64,000 nt of DNA, taken from positions 671,316 through 735,315 of the forward strand of contig SWDI01000002.1 in NCBI GenBank assembly GCA_005116955.1, in the 5' to 3' direction. Below, in pieces: positions 1 through 10,570 of the stretch. Each line of letters begins with the position of its first letter. Position 1 is the first letter of the stretch. Both the position numbers and the translations under genes were made by a program. This DNA comes from Nitrospira sp. (GTDB taxonomy: Bacteria; Nitrospirota; Nitrospiria; Nitrospirales; Nitrospiraceae). Below the pieces are notes generated by a model. That model did not search any database. It worked only from the letters and a program-made list of their open reading frames with translations, and was not told the DNA's origin.

Positions 1-238
1 CGTCGACCGGCATACCCGGTATCGGGAAACAATTCGGTAGAGGAAGAACAACCGCTCATACTATTGACGTGCATGGTGAGAGTAAATCGCTGAAGGAATG
101 GGTCTGTCGCCATTCTCGTGATAGTCAGCCGAAGTCCTGTTGACGAGATCTCAGCCGAAACCGGCTCGGGAGTGTTACTGTTGCATCCGATGCAGAGGAG
201 CACCGCACTTCCAGCGAGAGTGGACCATGAGCGCGTAT

Positions 239-787
239 TCACTTGGACGCCGGAACCTTTGGGGCCGCACCGATGGCATCAAGCCCCTCCTGAGCGCAAG
301 CATCATCCAGATGGGCACCCGGTGCTCCACCGACACCGATTCCCCCGATCACTTCTCCGCTGATTTCGATGGGTAGTCCTCCGCCCAGGATAAGCATCTC
401 GCCGTTAATGTCTCGGAGCGCCTGCAGCGTAGGGACTTTCATGATGAGATCGGCTAACTCGCTGGTCGGGCGTCGCAGACTGGCTGCCGTGTAGGCTTTC
501 TTCCGGCTACTATCGACCGTGTGTGATCCGGCACCATCGGCACGCCCCATTGCACGCAGGACGCCAGCTCGATCAACTACGGACACGCTCACTCGATAGC
601 CGTCTTTCTTGCAGGCGTCCAATGCCGCCTGAATTGCCTTATTCGCTGTCCCAAGCGGTAAGATAGATTCTTTTGGGAGATCGTCTGCAGATGTTGACTG
701 TGGCGTGGGTAACCCTGCCAGAGACAGGACTATCGTTGCAGCAACGACTAGGCGACTAGTTGGTTCCTGCACGAACGGAGGCATCAT
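239..787 (-). CDS. Secreted GlcG/HbpS-family haem-binding-like protein
   Basis: The 182-residue product has an N-terminal hydrophobic signal segment (about residues 12-35) followed by one GlcG/HbpS (DUF336) domain. Visible family features are the region around 'VSVVDRAGVLRAMGRADGAG', the 'SSRKKAYTAASLRRPT' stretch, and the glycine-rich 'GEMLILGGGLPIEISGEVIGGIGVGG' core, split here only by reading. Family members bind haem or small molecules or act as accessory proteins of oxidoreductases; no catalytic role can be read here. The ATG at 787 has a GGTGAG-type ribosome site. It stands alone on the minus strand. Function beyond the family is unknown. Confidence 0.8.
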   Translation of the reverse strand: MMPPFVQEPTSRLVVAATIVLSLAGLPTPQSTSADDLPKESILPLGTANKAIQAALDACKKDGYRVSVSVVDRAGVLRAMGRADGAGSHTVDSSRKKAYTAASLRRPTSELADLIMKVPTLQALRDINGEMLILGGGLPIEISGEVIGGIGVGGAPGAHLDDACAQEGLDAIGAAPKVPASK

Positions 788-863
788 AGTCTCACCTACC
801 CTTTCCTCTACTGCGTACTGAGACTACGGATGCCCAAAGACGCTGTCAAGAGATCCAGTAACT

Positions 864-1058
864 CCCTAATCTCCGGCTAAGTCGGGCTGAGGGCCAGGAT
901 ATTGGCTCGTGCCAGGGCCATGAGGGCCTGCTGCGCTGCCGTGGTGAGGCGTAACAGCGTCCGATCAAGCAATGTGGATGCCATGCCGGTTCCCGCTCCG
1001 CATACGATCGGACACCATCGTGGACGTTGCCAGTCCCGTACTTAGCCGGAGAATAGGG
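864..1058. mobile_element. MITE-like element with TIRs and TAACT target duplication
   Basis: A 195-bp non-coding element is bounded by about 23-bp imperfect terminal inverted repeats. The left end reads CCCTAATCTCCGGCTAAGTC and the right end, read on the minus strand, CCCTATTCTCCGGCTAAGTA. It is flanked on both sides by the direct repeat TAACT (859-863 and 1059-1063), a classic target-site duplication. It lies just downstream of the debranching-enzyme gene. Its right half recurs in inverted orientation at 13210-13306. No transposase is encoded, so it would need a helper element elsewhere. Confidence 0.75.
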
Positions 1059-1078
1059 TAACTGTCGGGGGGATGCAG

Positions 1079-3094
1079 TTAGAGTTCGGCTGCCCGTTTA
1101 TGGGTCCTTGATCGAGCCTTGGTTGTCGAAATCGGCGCTCCCAGCTCTTCGACCATGGCACGTAGCGGCTCCGCGATTGACCAGGCCTGCGCCGGACAGC
1201 CTCGTGGCTGGTGTGGTGGGTCCCCGTCGAAAATCTCCGACACGTGTCCGAGACAGGCCTCTTGTAAGTGGGTCTCTATTCCATTGAGGAAGGCTCGCGC
1301 CTCAGTCCTTGTTTCGGCCGTATCTCCAAACGTTTTCACCCAGGCCGTCACAAAAGGACCCAAGAGGAATGGCCAGACAGTCCCCTGATGATAGGCGCTA
1401 TCTCGTTCCATAGGGCCACCCTCGTACCGTGGGCGATACCGACTGTCTTGTGGTGACAACGTTCTCAGCCCAACTGGCGTGAGGAGATGGTCTTTGATCG
1501 TACGGAGAACCTGCTTGGCCTGCTCCTTCGTCAGCAGATCATCACAGAGGGAGATGGCATACACTTGGTTAGGACGGACTGATGGGTCATCTCCCTCCGG
1601 ACCATCGATGGTATCGTACAAGTACTGTCCGTCTTCGTGCCAGAATTTCTTACGGAAAGACTCCATCGCTCGTATCCGATTTTTCAGACAGTCAAGGGCA
1701 TATTCTGATTCGCCAAATTCCGCAGCCAGACGTGCACCGACGTCCAGCGCCCTAATCCACAGGGCCTGAATTTCTACCGGCTTTCCGGACCGAGGTGTGA
1801 CGACCCAGTCACCGATTTTGGCATCCATCCACGTGAGTTGAGTACCGAGCGTTCCACCAGCGATGAGCCCATCCCCTTCATCCATATGGATATTGTATCG
1901 AGTGCCGCGACGGTAGCCATCGAGAATCTGCTTAACCGCAGGCCATGCGACGGATCTGATGCTCATCGTATGACCACTGTACGCAAGATACCGGTCGACG
2001 GCATAGATGAACCACAGTGATGCATCAATCGTGTTGTATTCGGGCTCCTCACCAACATCGGTGAATCGGTTGGGTACCATCCCGTTGGAAACATGAGCAG
2101 CGAATGATTCGATGATGTGTCGGGCAACGTCATGCCGCCCCGTGACGAGGCACAGCCCTGGAAGGGAGATGAAGGTGTCTCGCCCCCAATCCGTAAACCA
2201 GGGATATCCAGCAATGACCGTCTGCTTCGTGTCTCGCACCACGAGAAACGTTTCTGCCGCCTGCCTGAATGTCTCGGCCAACGGATCGACGGCTGGCGCA
2301 GACCTTTGCAACCGTCCACGTCGCACGCGTTCGCTGGAAATGAGACGAGTGACGCCGAGGCTATCATTCTTGTCGCTGGTAAGTGTGAGTGTATGCGCTG
2401 TCCCAGGTTTCAGCTCGAGCCTGAACTCGCCCGGTGACCACCAGTCTTCCTCACAATCAAGTCCCCGCTGTTGCTCCAGAGGAAACTGCACATGCCGAAA
2501 CCAATCTGGTTCATGGTGATATGTACCTGAATGGAAAGCTCGGACAGCCGGCAGACTGTCGTAGGGAGACCAGGTCACGCACTGTTGGCCAATCACGGCC
2601 AACGTCGAAAGACTTCCGTTCTCGTGATGCAGGCCATGATACTCACGTCCCGTCAGCATCGGTCGCACTCTCAGTACGATAGGCGCACTCTTTGTGCCCA
2701 TCAACTTCCATCGAATGATGACAATGTCGCGTCCTCGGACACAGAAGATTTCACGCTGAATGTGTTGGTCCCCGCAAGCAAACGTCCATGTCGGCCAGGG
2801 GGTTGATGAGAAAGAGGTGCAATGCGTGTATCCGTTGGGATGGATTGCTCCTGGATACAGGTTGCTGGAGAGAGAAAACTCCTCGTTACCGATCTGAACC
2901 CATTCTTCGACGTGATTGACCAGTACATACCGATCGGTTGGTGGTCGGCGCGCCGTCAATAACAGCGCATGGTACCGACGCGTATTGGCACCGGCAATGG
3001 TCCCTGAGGCAAACCCACCGCGACCGTTTGTCTCCAACCATTCAACGTGCAGTGCGCGATCGAGATTTTGACAAGTTGCTTTCTCAACTCTCAT
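1079..3094 (-). CDS. Glycogen-debranching enzyme (amylo-alpha-1,6-glucosidase), GH133 type
   Basis: The protein is about 671 residues if the ATG at 3094 is used; a TTG at 3118 in the same frame is the alternative. The N-terminal GDE_N domain carries the family signature 'EWLETNGRGGFASGTIAG' near residue 20, and the C-terminal GDE_C (alpha/alpha-toroid) domain has 'GYPWFTDWGRDTFISLPG' and 'DASLWFIYAVDRYL'. The enzyme class removes alpha-1,6 branch glucose from glycogen or limit dextrin in the cytoplasm. The GH63 glucosidase gene lies just upstream on the same strand (85-bp gap), suggesting a two-gene storage-polysaccharide operon. Length and motifs match the archaeal/bacterial gde type, so it appears intact. 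Confidence 0.9.
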   Translation of the reverse strand: MRVEKATCQNLDRALHVEWLETNGRGGFASGTIAGANTRRYHALLLTARRPPTDRYVLVNHVEEWVQIGNEEFSLSSNLYPGAIHPNGYTHCTSFSSTPWPTWTFACGDQHIQREIFCVRGRDIVIIRWKLMGTKSAPIVLRVRPMLTGREYHGLHHENGSLSTLAVIGQQCVTWSPYDSLPAVRAFHSGTYHHEPDWFRHVQFPLEQQRGLDCEEDWWSPGEFRLELKPGTAHTLTLTSDKNDSLGVTRLISSERVRRGRLQRSAPAVDPLAETFRQAAETFLVVRDTKQTVIAGYPWFTDWGRDTFISLPGLCLVTGRHDVARHIIESFAAHVSNGMVPNRFTDVGEEPEYNTIDASLWFIYAVDRYLAYSGHTMSIRSVAWPAVKQILDGYRRGTRYNIHMDEGDGLIAGGTLGTQLTWMDAKIGDWVVTPRSGKPVEIQALWIRALDVGARLAAEFGESEYALDCLKNRIRAMESFRKKFWHEDGQYLYDTIDGPEGDDPSVRPNQVYAISLCDDLLTKEQAKQVLRTIKDHLLTPVGLRTLSPQDSRYRPRYEGGPMERDSAYHQGTVWPFLLGPFVTAWVKTFGDTAETRTEARAFLNGIETHLQEACLGHVSEIFDGDPPHQPRGCPAQAWSIAEPLRAMVEELGAPISTTKARSRTHKRAAEL

Positions 3095-3179
3095 CCTCTC
3101 CACCACCCCGGACAGCAAGGATTGCCTGGTTTCCTAGTACATGCATGGTGCAAGGAAGGCAACGACCGATCCTTACCGT

Positions 3180-5861
3180 CTACTCCCCTGACTGCTGGAT
3201 TAACTTTGCCACGAGTCCCGTCCATCCCGTCTGATGGCTGGCTCCGACACCAGCGCCGTTGTCGCCATGGAAATATTCATAGAAGAGAATGGCATCCCGC
3301 CAGAATGGATCGTCTTGGAATTTCCTGGTGCTTCCATAGACTGGACGTCGGCCTGTGTTGTCACGAAGGAAAATGTGCGTCAATCGTCGCGAAATCTCAG
3401 AGGCAACCTCATTCAAGGGGAGCAATTGACCGGATCGGACCGGGCACTCGACTTTGTACTCGTCACCCAGAAAATAATGAAACTTCTGGAGTGATTCGAT
3501 CAGCAGATAGTTGACTGGGAACCAGATGGGACCCCGCCAGTTCGAATTACCGCCGAAAAGTCCCGTGCTCGATTCAGCGGGTTCATAGTCCACCCGATAG
3601 TCGCTGCCCATGATGGAGAGCACGTAGGGATGGTCCTTGTGATAGCGTGAGAGCGCCCGGATGCCATAGGGGGAGAGAAATTCTTCTTCGTCAAGCATGT
3701 ACCGCAACACCGACTTGAGTCGTGTGGGATTGACCAAGGACAAGAACCTCCGTACCTCTCCGTCCTGCGAATGAGTCTCGACATGGGCGCTGAAATCTGG
3801 CCTGTTTTCAATGAACCACTGCATGCGGTGCTTAAATCGAGGGAGTTTGTCGATCAACTCTGAGTCCAACGTCTCGACCGCAAAGAGCGGGATCAGCCCG
3901 ACGAGCGATCGGACCTTGAGCGGACAGGTATGACCGTCCGGAAGGTGCAGCACGTCGTAGAAAAATCCATCTTCTCTATTCCACAACTCGATGTTTTCGC
4001 CGCCGATGTTGTTCATGGCTCGGCAGATATACACGAAATGCTCGAAGAACTTGCTGGCCACGTCTTCGTACGCTCGATTCTCACGCGCGAGTTCCAGGGC
4101 AATCGAGAGCATATTGAGGCAATACATCCCCATCCAACTGGTCGCATCCGATTGCTCGATATGCCCGCCGGTCGGCAAGGGCGCGCTACGATCGAAGACA
4201 CCAATGTTATCGAGTCCGAGAAATCCCCCTTGGAAAATATTTTTCCCTTCGGCATCTTTTCGATTGACCCACCAGGTGAAGTTCAATAACAGCTTATGGA
4301 ACACTCGTTCGAGGAAGACACGATCTCCGAATCCTTTTCGCTTTTTCTCGATCTTGTAGACACGCCAGGCGGCCCAGGCGTGGACCGGAGGGTTGACATC
4401 TCCGAACGCCCATTCATATGCCGGAATCTGGCCGTTCGGGTGCATGTACCATTCTCTGAGCATCAGAAGCAGCTGTTCCTTTGCGAACGTGGAATCGACC
4501 AGGGCCAGGGGGATGCAATGGAATGCCAAATCCCACGCCGCATACCACGGATATTCCCATTTATCAGGCATTGAGATCACGTCAGCATTGTAGAGATGGG
4601 TCCAGTCGGAGTTCCGCCCATGGAGCCTCTCCTGAGGAGGATCCGGCATTCCCGGATCACCGACCAGCCAGCGTCTTAGGTCATAGTGGTAGAATTGTTT
4701 ACTCCACAGTAATCCGGCAAATGCTTGCCGTTGCACCCGCTGCGCATCTTCTGAAAGATCAGGTGGCGCCAGTTCGGCATAAAACTCGTTGGCTTCCCGG
4801 ATCCGCTGCGTAAAGAGGCCGTCACACGTCGATGTTTCGAAACTTCCGGCGTGGTCCTGATCGGTCAGCCGAAGACGAATGATCTCCGATGCTCCGGGTG
4901 GCAAGGTCAGTTCATAGTGCGCAGCGGCTTTTGACCCGATCTGTTCAGGGTTTATCGCATCCTTTTGACCATGGATCACGTAGTCATGAAAACTGTCTTT
5001 CACATAGGTAGAGCCTTCTTGATCGCCGTACAATCGGCGAGTATTCGTTTCATTCTCGGTGAAGAGTAATGGAGGCTTTCCTTCACACCACAGGCGGCGT
5101 TGACCGTAATACTCATGATCAAACTCAATGACACTCATGCCTTGGACAGGCTTCCCTGCACGCATTCTCGGTCGACGAGCATCGATCCCCCACGCCCACG
5201 TATTCCTGAACCAGAGAGTGGGTAACAATGTTAATTCGGCAGAAGCTGGCCCGCGGTTCGTCACGTGAATACGAACGAACAGATCTTCCGGCGTCGTCTT
5301 GGCGTACTCCACGACGACATCAAAGTAGCGATTCTCATCGAAGATACCCGTGTCGATCAGTTCATATTCCACATCTCCACGTTGGCGCCGGTGATTTTCC
5401 GCAATCAGTCTGGCATAAGGAAATTCAGCCTGTGGATACTTGTATAGATACTTCATGTATGAATGTGTAGGCGTTGAATCTAAATAGAAATAGTATTCTT
5501 TTACATCTTCCCCATGATTCCCTTCGTTACCTGTCACACCGAATACTCGTTCCTTCAGAATGGGATCGCGCCCATTCCAAAGCGCGAGGGCAAAACAGAT
5601 GTATTGGTGACGATCTGAAATCCCGCCAAGCCCGTCTTCATTCCATCGGTAGGCGCGGGAGCGAGCATGATCATGAGGAAAGGCTTCCCAAGCCGTTCCG
5701 TAAGGGCTGTAGTCCTCACGCACCGTTCCCCAGGCACGTTCACTCAGGTAGGGCCCCCATCGTTTCCAATGCTGTCTCCTGGCGGCATCTTCCTCGAGAC
5801 GCTGCTGCTCGGCGAGTCGGGAAACTTCAGTGCGGGAAGCTGTCCGAACCGTTTTTGCCAC
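3180..5861 (-). CDS. GH63-family glucosidase
   Basis: An 893-residue cytoplasmic protein with no signal peptide. The N-terminal part has '[17 protein letters not shown]' and '[12 protein letters not shown]', and the C-terminal (alpha/alpha)6 barrel has '[20 protein letters not shown]', '[15 protein letters not shown]' and '[16 protein letters not shown]', which are typical of the MGH1/GH63-like glucosidases annotated in many bacteria. Such enzymes hydrolyse alpha-glucosidic bonds; the exact substrate (kojibiose, glucosylglycerate, mannosylglycerate or trehalose-like) cannot be read here. Translation probably starts at GTG 5861, preceded by AAAAGAGGTGTT. It is probably cotranscribed with the debranching enzyme. 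Confidence 0.9.
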   Translation of the reverse strand: MAKTVRTASRTEVSRLAEQQRLEEDAARRQHWKRWGPYLSERAWGTVREDYSPYGTAWEAFPHDHARSRAYRWNEDGLGGISDRHQYICFALALWNGRDPILKERVFGVTGNEGNHGEDVKEYYFYLDSTPTHSYMKYLYKYPQAEFPYARLIAENHRRQRGDVEYELIDTGIFDENRYFDVVVEYAKTTPEDLFVRIHVTNRGPASAELTLLPTLWFRNTWAWGIDARRPRMRAGKPVQGMSVIEFDHEYYGQRRLWCEGKPPLLFTENETNTRRLYGDQEGSTYVKDSFHDYVIHGQKDAINPEQIGSKAAAHYELTLPPGASEIIRLRLTDQDHAGSFETSTCDGLFTQRIREANEFYAELAPPDLSEDAQRVQRQAFAGLLWSKQFYHYDLRRWLVGDPGMPDPPQERLHGRNSDWTHLYNADVISMPDKWEYPWYAAWDLAFHCIPLALVDSTFAKEQLLLMLREWYMHPNGQIPAYEWAFGDVNPPVHAWAAWRVYKIEKKRKGFGDRVFLERVFHKLLLNFTWWVNRKDAEGKNIFQGGFLGLDNIGVFDRSAPLPTGGHIEQSDATSWMGMYCLNMLSIALELARENRAYEDVASKFFEHFVYICRAMNNIGGENIELWNREDGFFYDVLHLPDGHTCPLKVRSLVGLIPLFAVETLDSELIDKLPRFKHRMQWFIENRPDFSAHVETHSQDGEVRRFLSLVNPTRLKSVLRYMLDEEEFLSPYGIRALSRYHKDHPYVLSIMGSDYRVDYEPAESSTGLFGGNSNWRGPIWFPVNYLLIESLQKFHYFLGDEYKVECPVRSGQLLPLNEVASEISRRLTHIFLRDNTGRRPVYGSTRKFQDDPFWRDAILFYEYFHGDNGAGVGASHQTGWTGLVAKLIQQSGE

Positions 5862-6129
5862 AACACCTCTTTTCTACGTAGGAATCATGATGTGGAGGAT
5901 GGCGCTACGATGCGCTTCCACTAGTCCTAAATCAAGCTGCACCCGTCGATCATCACTTCCAACCCCGTTCTTCTCTTCGGTTTCTCCAGGCTTCCTCTAA
6001 AGAGAGGGACAGTGATTATGTCGAGAGAGGGATGGCAGCCTTACAAAAAGCAGTTTGTAAAGGCGGTGGAGATGTTAAGGATTGTGGGAAGGTAACTGGA
6101 AGAACGGGATGGCCAAGTAGGCCAGGAGG

Positions 6130-6315
6130 TTAACTCCAGACTACTCGCTCTTGATTCAAGAGGTACTCAATAACCTCGATACTATTCCGCATCTGGATTT
6201 GAGCTTGTTCAGACATGGGGAGCACGGCCCCAACCAGCTTGCCGGATTCCATATCCATGAGCGAGGGAATGTCTTCACCCGATAACTTTTCAAGATTGCT
6301 GCGAAAGCTAGCCAA
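6130..6315 (-). CDS. Small hypothetical protein (61 aa)
   Basis: A 61-residue soluble acidic/polar protein starts at TTG 6315 with a strong ribosome site (AGGAGGTCTCCC, about 5 nt upstream). It contains 'SLMDMESGKLVGAVLPMSEQ' and a helix with 'IEVIEYLLNQERVVW'. No family is recognised. The good ribosome site and isolated position are the main support, and it could be a small regulatory or stress protein. Confidence 0.45.
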   Translation of the reverse strand: MASFRSNLEKLSGEDIPSLMDMESGKLVGAVLPMSEQAQIQMRNSIEVIEYLLNQERVVWS

Positions 6316-6464
6316 GGGAGACCTCCTGGTTGAATCCTTCTCGGCGCGCTTGCAGTGTTACTTTAATTTAGAGGGATCTGGAGGTGCATGCGCTAGACAG
6401 AAAGCATACCATATGCATTCCTCGCGCCATGAGTAGCCTCTCTATATCATTGTTTCCACGATGT

Positions 6465-7508
6465 TTAATGGCGATTGTGTGCAGGGGGTAGAAGCGGAGG
6501 CAGCGCGCCAAGGTAACGAAAGGTTCCGTGATTGAGAAGGGTCGTATCGGACTTTAAGCGAAAATCATCATGTTCGGCATCGACAAAGCGTGGATCGGTA
6601 GTCATATCCGACTCAGCCTGAAGCTCAGGTGCCGGAACATTCGGGGAGCCGGCTCTCATATAGTTCCCGTCACTATTGAACAACGCGTTATACGAGGTCT
6701 TGGTTTGACTCGACGCGGCAATGAGAAAGCCAACTTTATTGAGACTCACAATATTTCCAGAAGCTTCGATCGTCGACGAGCCTAGGAATGCCGCTCCTCC
6801 ACCATTCTTAACCAGGGTGTTATTGATCAGGACCACCTTTGCCTGATCACTGATCACGACGGCCTCAAATAAATTTCTGGTAATGATATTGCGCTCAAGC
6901 CGAATCTCTGATTTTCCCGTGACGTTCACTCCATGGTCATTGTCATGGATAACGTTCCCAATCAACTGGACTTGAGAATCCGTGACATGCACGCCGGTCG
7001 TCTCACTTCCCCCGATCACACAGTCTTCGATGCGAACTTCGTGTACCTGTTGGCCGAACACCATCCCCTTCACATGAAGATGATGGAGTGTAATGCGAGT
7101 TCCATTAAAGATTCCGAGAGCATGTCCCCCGTGCTCGTTGATCGTGAGCCCGCTGATGGCAATGTCCGTTGCCCCATACGGCCACTTTCCGACATGGAGC
7201 ACGCCAACCATCGTACCTCGTCCCAGCAGGATCGTTTTGTCGATTCCAGCACCGACAATCTTGATCTGTTCTTTGCTATGAATGGTTAAGTCCTGAGCGT
7301 AGGCCCCGGCCTTGATGATTACCGTATCGCCCTTCAGGGCGCTATCGACCGCCTCCTGAATCGACGAGAAATCCCCCGAGCCATCGAGCGCGACAGTAAT
7401 GGTTCTTGGCGCGGAGGTAGGGTTCTCAGCCAGAGCGACCGCAAGCCCAGCGCTGGTTGTCCCGAATAGTATGACCGTGAGAAAGACAAGCCGCATGAAG
7501 AGTTTCAT
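6465..7508 (-). CDS. Secreted right-handed beta-helix protein (pectate-lyase/NosD-like fold)
   Basis: A 347-residue protein with a signal peptide (residues 1-28, ending near 'AVALAEN'). It is followed by 'ITVALDGSGDFSSIQEAVDSALKGDTVIIKAG' type sequence (quoted in parts: DGSGDFSSIQEAVD), the usual entrance of DUF1565/pectinesterase-like beta-helices. About seven parallel beta-helix rungs follow, with recurrent 'N-[IV]-[IV]' turns such as 'GNVIHDNDHG', 'RNIITRNLFE' and 'NNTLVKNGGG'. It probably acts in the periplasm or outside the cell on, or binding to, polysaccharide. No catalytic residues can be assigned. It is divergently arranged with coaE. Confidence 0.75.
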   Translation of the reverse strand: MKLFMRLVFLTVILFGTTSAGLAVALAENPTSAPRTITVALDGSGDFSSIQEAVDSALKGDTVIIKAGAYAQDLTIHSKEQIKIVGAGIDKTILLGRGTMVGVLHVGKWPYGATDIAISGLTINEHGGHALGIFNGTRITLHHLHVKGMVFGQQVHEVRIEDCVIGGSETTGVHVTDSQVQLIGNVIHDNDHGVNVTGKSEIRLERNIITRNLFEAVVISDQAKVVLINNTLVKNGGGAAFLGSSTIEASGNIVSLNKVGFLIAASSQTKTSYNALFNSDGNYMRAGSPNVPAPELQAESDMTTDPRFVDAEHDDFRLKSDTTLLNHGTFRYLGALPPLLPPAHNRH

Positions 7509-7577
7509 ACAAGCGGAGAGCTGGTGATGTCAATCGCGGTTTCCTGACAGATACAGCACATGATAAGCTCTTCTGCC

Positions 7578-8177
7578 ATGATGCTCATCGGACTCACCGG
7601 AGGCGTCGCCACCGGGAAAAGCACGGTCGCGAAAATGTTCGGGCAATGCGGCGCTGTCGTGATCGATGCCGATCAGTTGGCGCGAGATGTGGTCCAGCCA
7701 GGCAAACCGGCGTGGCGAGACATTGTTCATACCTTTGGTACAGGAATCCTTAATCCTGATCGTACGATCAACCGCCCAGCGCTCGGCTCGCTCATATTCA
7801 GTCATCCCAGGAAACGACGTGAGCTTGAGCGTATCATTCATCCTCGTGTGGCTCGTGAACAGCAACGACTGACGAGACAGGCAGCCAGAATCGATCCGGA
7901 CGCCGTCGTGATCTATGACGTTCCCCTCCTATTTGAGGCAGGTGTCGACACACGTGTCGACAAGATCGTTGTCGTGACCGCCGATCGAGAAACCCAAATT
8001 GCCCGCCTCAGCACACGAAATGGCCTCTCACGATCCGAAGCCCTTCGACGGATTAGGAGCCAGCTGCCAATGAATCGAAAGCGCCGGCTCGCAGACTTTG
8101 TCCTCGACGGAACGAAAGATACACGACGCCTCAAACAAGATGTGGCCAAGATTTGCAAAAATCTTCGGGCCCTGTAA
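7578..8177 (+). CDS. coaE: Dephospho-CoA kinase
   Basis: This is the last step of coenzyme A synthesis: ATP-dependent 3'-phosphorylation of dephospho-CoA in the cytoplasm. The P-loop 'GLTGGVATGKSTVA' is at the N-terminus. 'DADQLARDVVQPG' (substrate-binding Asp), 'RRELERIIHP' and 'VIYDVPLLFEAG' are family hallmarks. With about 199 residues it has the normal length. The start is uncertain (ATG 7560, 7578 or 7581); the family begins just before 'MLIGLTGG'. trxB follows 89 bp downstream on the same strand. Confidence 0.95.
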   Translation: MMLIGLTGGVATGKSTVAKMFGQCGAVVIDADQLARDVVQPGKPAWRDIVHTFGTGILNPDRTINRPALGSLIFSHPRKRRELERIIHPRVAREQQRLTRQAARIDPDAVVIYDVPLLFEAGVDTRVDKIVVVTADRETQIARLSTRNGLSRSEALRRIRSQLPMNRKRRLADFVLDGTKDTRRLKQDVAKICKNLRAL

Positions 8178-8266
8178 GGTGCCATTTTCTTCCGCGAAAA
8201 GACTGGCTCATAAGGGGTAACAACCTTCTACCTTCTGATTCTCATGCTGTGTTAGAGTTCTCACCC

Positions 8267-9190
8267 ATGCGTGATCTCGTGATTATCGGTTCCGGTCCTG
8301 CAGGACTCACGGCTGCTATCTATGCTGCCCGAGCCAACCTCTCACCACTTCTCATTGAGGGATGGCAATCCGGTGGCCAGCTCACGACCACGACGGAAGT
8401 CGAGAACTATCCCGGGTTTGCAAAGGGCATCATGGGTCCGGAGCTCATGAAAGAAATGAGGGCTCAAGCAGGACGGTTTGGGACGGAATTTCTCACTGGT
8501 GATGTCTCTGCTGTAAGCTTCAACAAGAACCTCCCATTGATCCTGACGATTGATGGTGAGCGTACCGTCGAGGCGAAAACCGCCATCATTGCCACTGGAG
8601 CCTCAGCGATTCCGATTGGCCTGCCCAATGAGAAGCGATTGACCGGTCACGGCGTCTCAACTTGCGCAACCTGCGATGGGTTTTTCTTTAGAGGGAAAGA
8701 ACTCATTGTGGTTGGTGGCGGTGACAGTGCGATGGAGGAAGCAACCTTCCTGACCAAGTTTGCGACGAAAGTCTCGATTGTCCATCGACGCGACAAGCTT
8801 CGTGCATCGAAGATTATGCAAGATCGGGCCATGAAGAACGAGAAAGTCAGTTTCATCTGGAATGCTGTGGTTGAGGATATCCTTGGGCATGAGGTTGTCA
8901 CCGGCGTGCGGCTGAAAAATATCGTTACTGGGAAAACATCGGAAGTGCCCTGCGCCGGTGTTTTTGTTGCCATCGGCCATAGACCTAACACGGCGTTGTT
9001 CGCCGGTCAGATTGATATGGACGAGAAGGGCTACATCAGGACTCACACGGGAACAGCCACCAGTATTCCCGGCGTCTTTGCCGCTGGTGATGTGCAGGAT
9101 TCACGCTATCGTCAGGCCGTGACTGCAGCCGGGTCTGGCTGCATGGCGGCGATTGATGCCGAGCGATTTCTAGAGTCCAGTGAAGGGTGA
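8267..9190 (+). CDS. trxB: Thioredoxin reductase
   Basis: A 307-residue FAD/NADPH flavoenzyme that reduces thioredoxin. The N-terminal FAD-binding motif is 'DLVIIGSGPAGLTAAIYAAR', the redox-active disulfide is 'STCATCDGFFF', the NADPH site is 'VVGGGDSAMEEATFLT', and the C-terminal FAD motif is 'GVFAAGDVQDSRYRQAVTAA'. ATG 8267 is chosen because it matches the family N-terminus; the in-frame open region upstream is not homologous. thiI starts 15 bp after the stop, so the two are probably cotranscribed. Confidence 0.96.
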   Translation: MRDLVIIGSGPAGLTAAIYAARANLSPLLIEGWQSGGQLTTTTEVENYPGFAKGIMGPELMKEMRAQAGRFGTEFLTGDVSAVSFNKNLPLILTIDGERTVEAKTAIIATGASAIPIGLPNEKRLTGHGVSTCATCDGFFFRGKELIVVGGGDSAMEEATFLTKFATKVSIVHRRDKLRASKIMQDRAMKNEKVSFIWNAVVEDILGHEVVTGVRLKNIVTGKTSEVPCAGVFVAIGHRPNTALFAGQIDMDEKGYIRTHTGTATSIPGVFAAGDVQDSRYRQAVTAAGSGCMAAIDAERFLESSEG

Positions 9191-9205
9191 GGCGTTAAGG
9201 CTGAC

Positions 9206-10384
9206 ATGCGCTGTGCCATCGCCCACTACCACGAACTTGCCCTCAAAGGCCGCAATCGCGACTACTTTGAGCAATGCCTCATTCAGAACATCCGGACAGC
9301 CCTCAAGGATTTAGGCGTTCGACAGGTTCAGAACCTCCACAGCCGGATCCGCATTGATCTCCCCCTGGAAGCGAACGCGGATGTTGTTCGAGATCGGCTC
9401 GTTCGTGTGTGTGGCATCGCAAACTTCTCGCTGGGTCGTGTGATTCCGCTACAGATTGCGAACCCTGACCTGGCGGCGCTCGCTGATGTCGCTGTCGAAG
9501 AGATCACGGCAACGTCATGCACGACCTTTCGAGTCACAGCCAAACGAGCCGATAAGCGATTGGCGCTGACGTCGATGGAGATCGAAAGAACCATCGGTGC
9601 AACAATATGCGAACGAACCGGCAAGACCGTCAATCTGAAAAGACCGGATGTCACCATTTATATCGAGCTGCTGTCGAGGGAAGCCTATTGCGCGGCGGAA
9701 AAAATCGAGGGGCCTGGGGGGATGCCAGTCGGAGTCAGCGGAAAGATCGCCTGTTTGATCTCGGGAGGCATCGATTCACCGGTTGCCGCCTACCGGATGA
9801 TCAAACGAGGCTGCCATGCTTCCTTTGTTCATTTCTCCGGCCGTCCTTTGGTGAGTCGTGCTTCTGAGGACAAGGTGCGGGAGCTGGTCCAAACCCTCAC
9901 GGCGTATCAATATGCGTCGCGTCTCTATGTCATTCCTTTCGGAGAAATCCAACGCGAGATTGTGTTGAATACACCACCACCGTTTCGCGTGGTGCTCTAT
10001 CGGCGGATGATGCTTCGCATTGCTCAAGAACTCGCGCGGGAGGAACGATGTTGGGGGTTGGTGACAGGAGATAGTCTCGGGCAGGTCGCGTCGCAGACCC
10101 CTGAGAATCTGACGGTCGTTGAGGAAGCTGCCGAGATCCCAATCCTCCGGCCGCTCATCGGAATGGATAAACGGGAGATCGTCGACGAGGCCAAGCGGAT
10201 CCGAACCTATGAGACGTCCATCGAACCTGACCAGGATTGCTGTAAGCTGTTCACCCCACCCCACCCCAGTACGAAGACCCGGATTGACGACCTTCGAAAG
10301 GTTGAGCGGAGCTTGGATATCACGCAACTCGTCAAGCAAGGGTTGGAGAGGGCTGAAGTGTCAGAATTCACTTTTCCGACCTGA
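9206..10384 (+). CDS. thiI: tRNA 4-thiouridine synthase (sulfurtransferase) ThiI
   Basis: A 392-residue enzyme that transfers sulfur to uridine 8 of tRNA. The order is an N-terminal ferredoxin-like region with 'AIAHYHELALKGRNRDYFE', a THUMP domain (to about residue 170) and a PP-loop adenylation domain with 'ACLISGGIDSPVAAYRMIKRG'. The sequence ends at about the point where a rhodanese domain would begin, so this is the short form without C-terminal rhodanese. A conserved Cys ('DQDCCKLFTPPHP') is present near the end. It probably forms an operon with trxB, 15 bp upstream. Confidence 0.95.
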   Translation: MRCAIAHYHELALKGRNRDYFEQCLIQNIRTALKDLGVRQVQNLHSRIRIDLPLEANADVVRDRLVRVCGIANFSLGRVIPLQIANPDLAALADVAVEEITATSCTTFRVTAKRADKRLALTSMEIERTIGATICERTGKTVNLKRPDVTIYIELLSREAYCAAEKIEGPGGMPVGVSGKIACLISGGIDSPVAAYRMIKRGCHASFVHFSGRPLVSRASEDKVRELVQTLTAYQYASRLYVIPFGEIQREIVLNTPPPFRVVLYRRMMLRIAQELAREERCWGLVTGDSLGQVASQTPENLTVVEEAAEIPILRPLIGMDKREIVDEAKRIRTYETSIEPDQDCCKLFTPPHPSTKTRIDDLRKVERSLDITQLVKQGLERAEVSEFTFPT

Positions 10385-10570
10385 TTGAAGATCTGATCCT
10401 TAGCGGTATCGTCACTCAGAGCATCGGTGCCGATCGTGCACTATCCAAGCACGTAAGCCCTTCATCGAAGCCCATTGCAAAACTCCATCGACCACGGTAA
10501 GCTCGCCCTTCCGTCGAGCATGTTTCCCTTACCTGCTCGATCATCAATCCAGCCGACGATCTACCATAAC

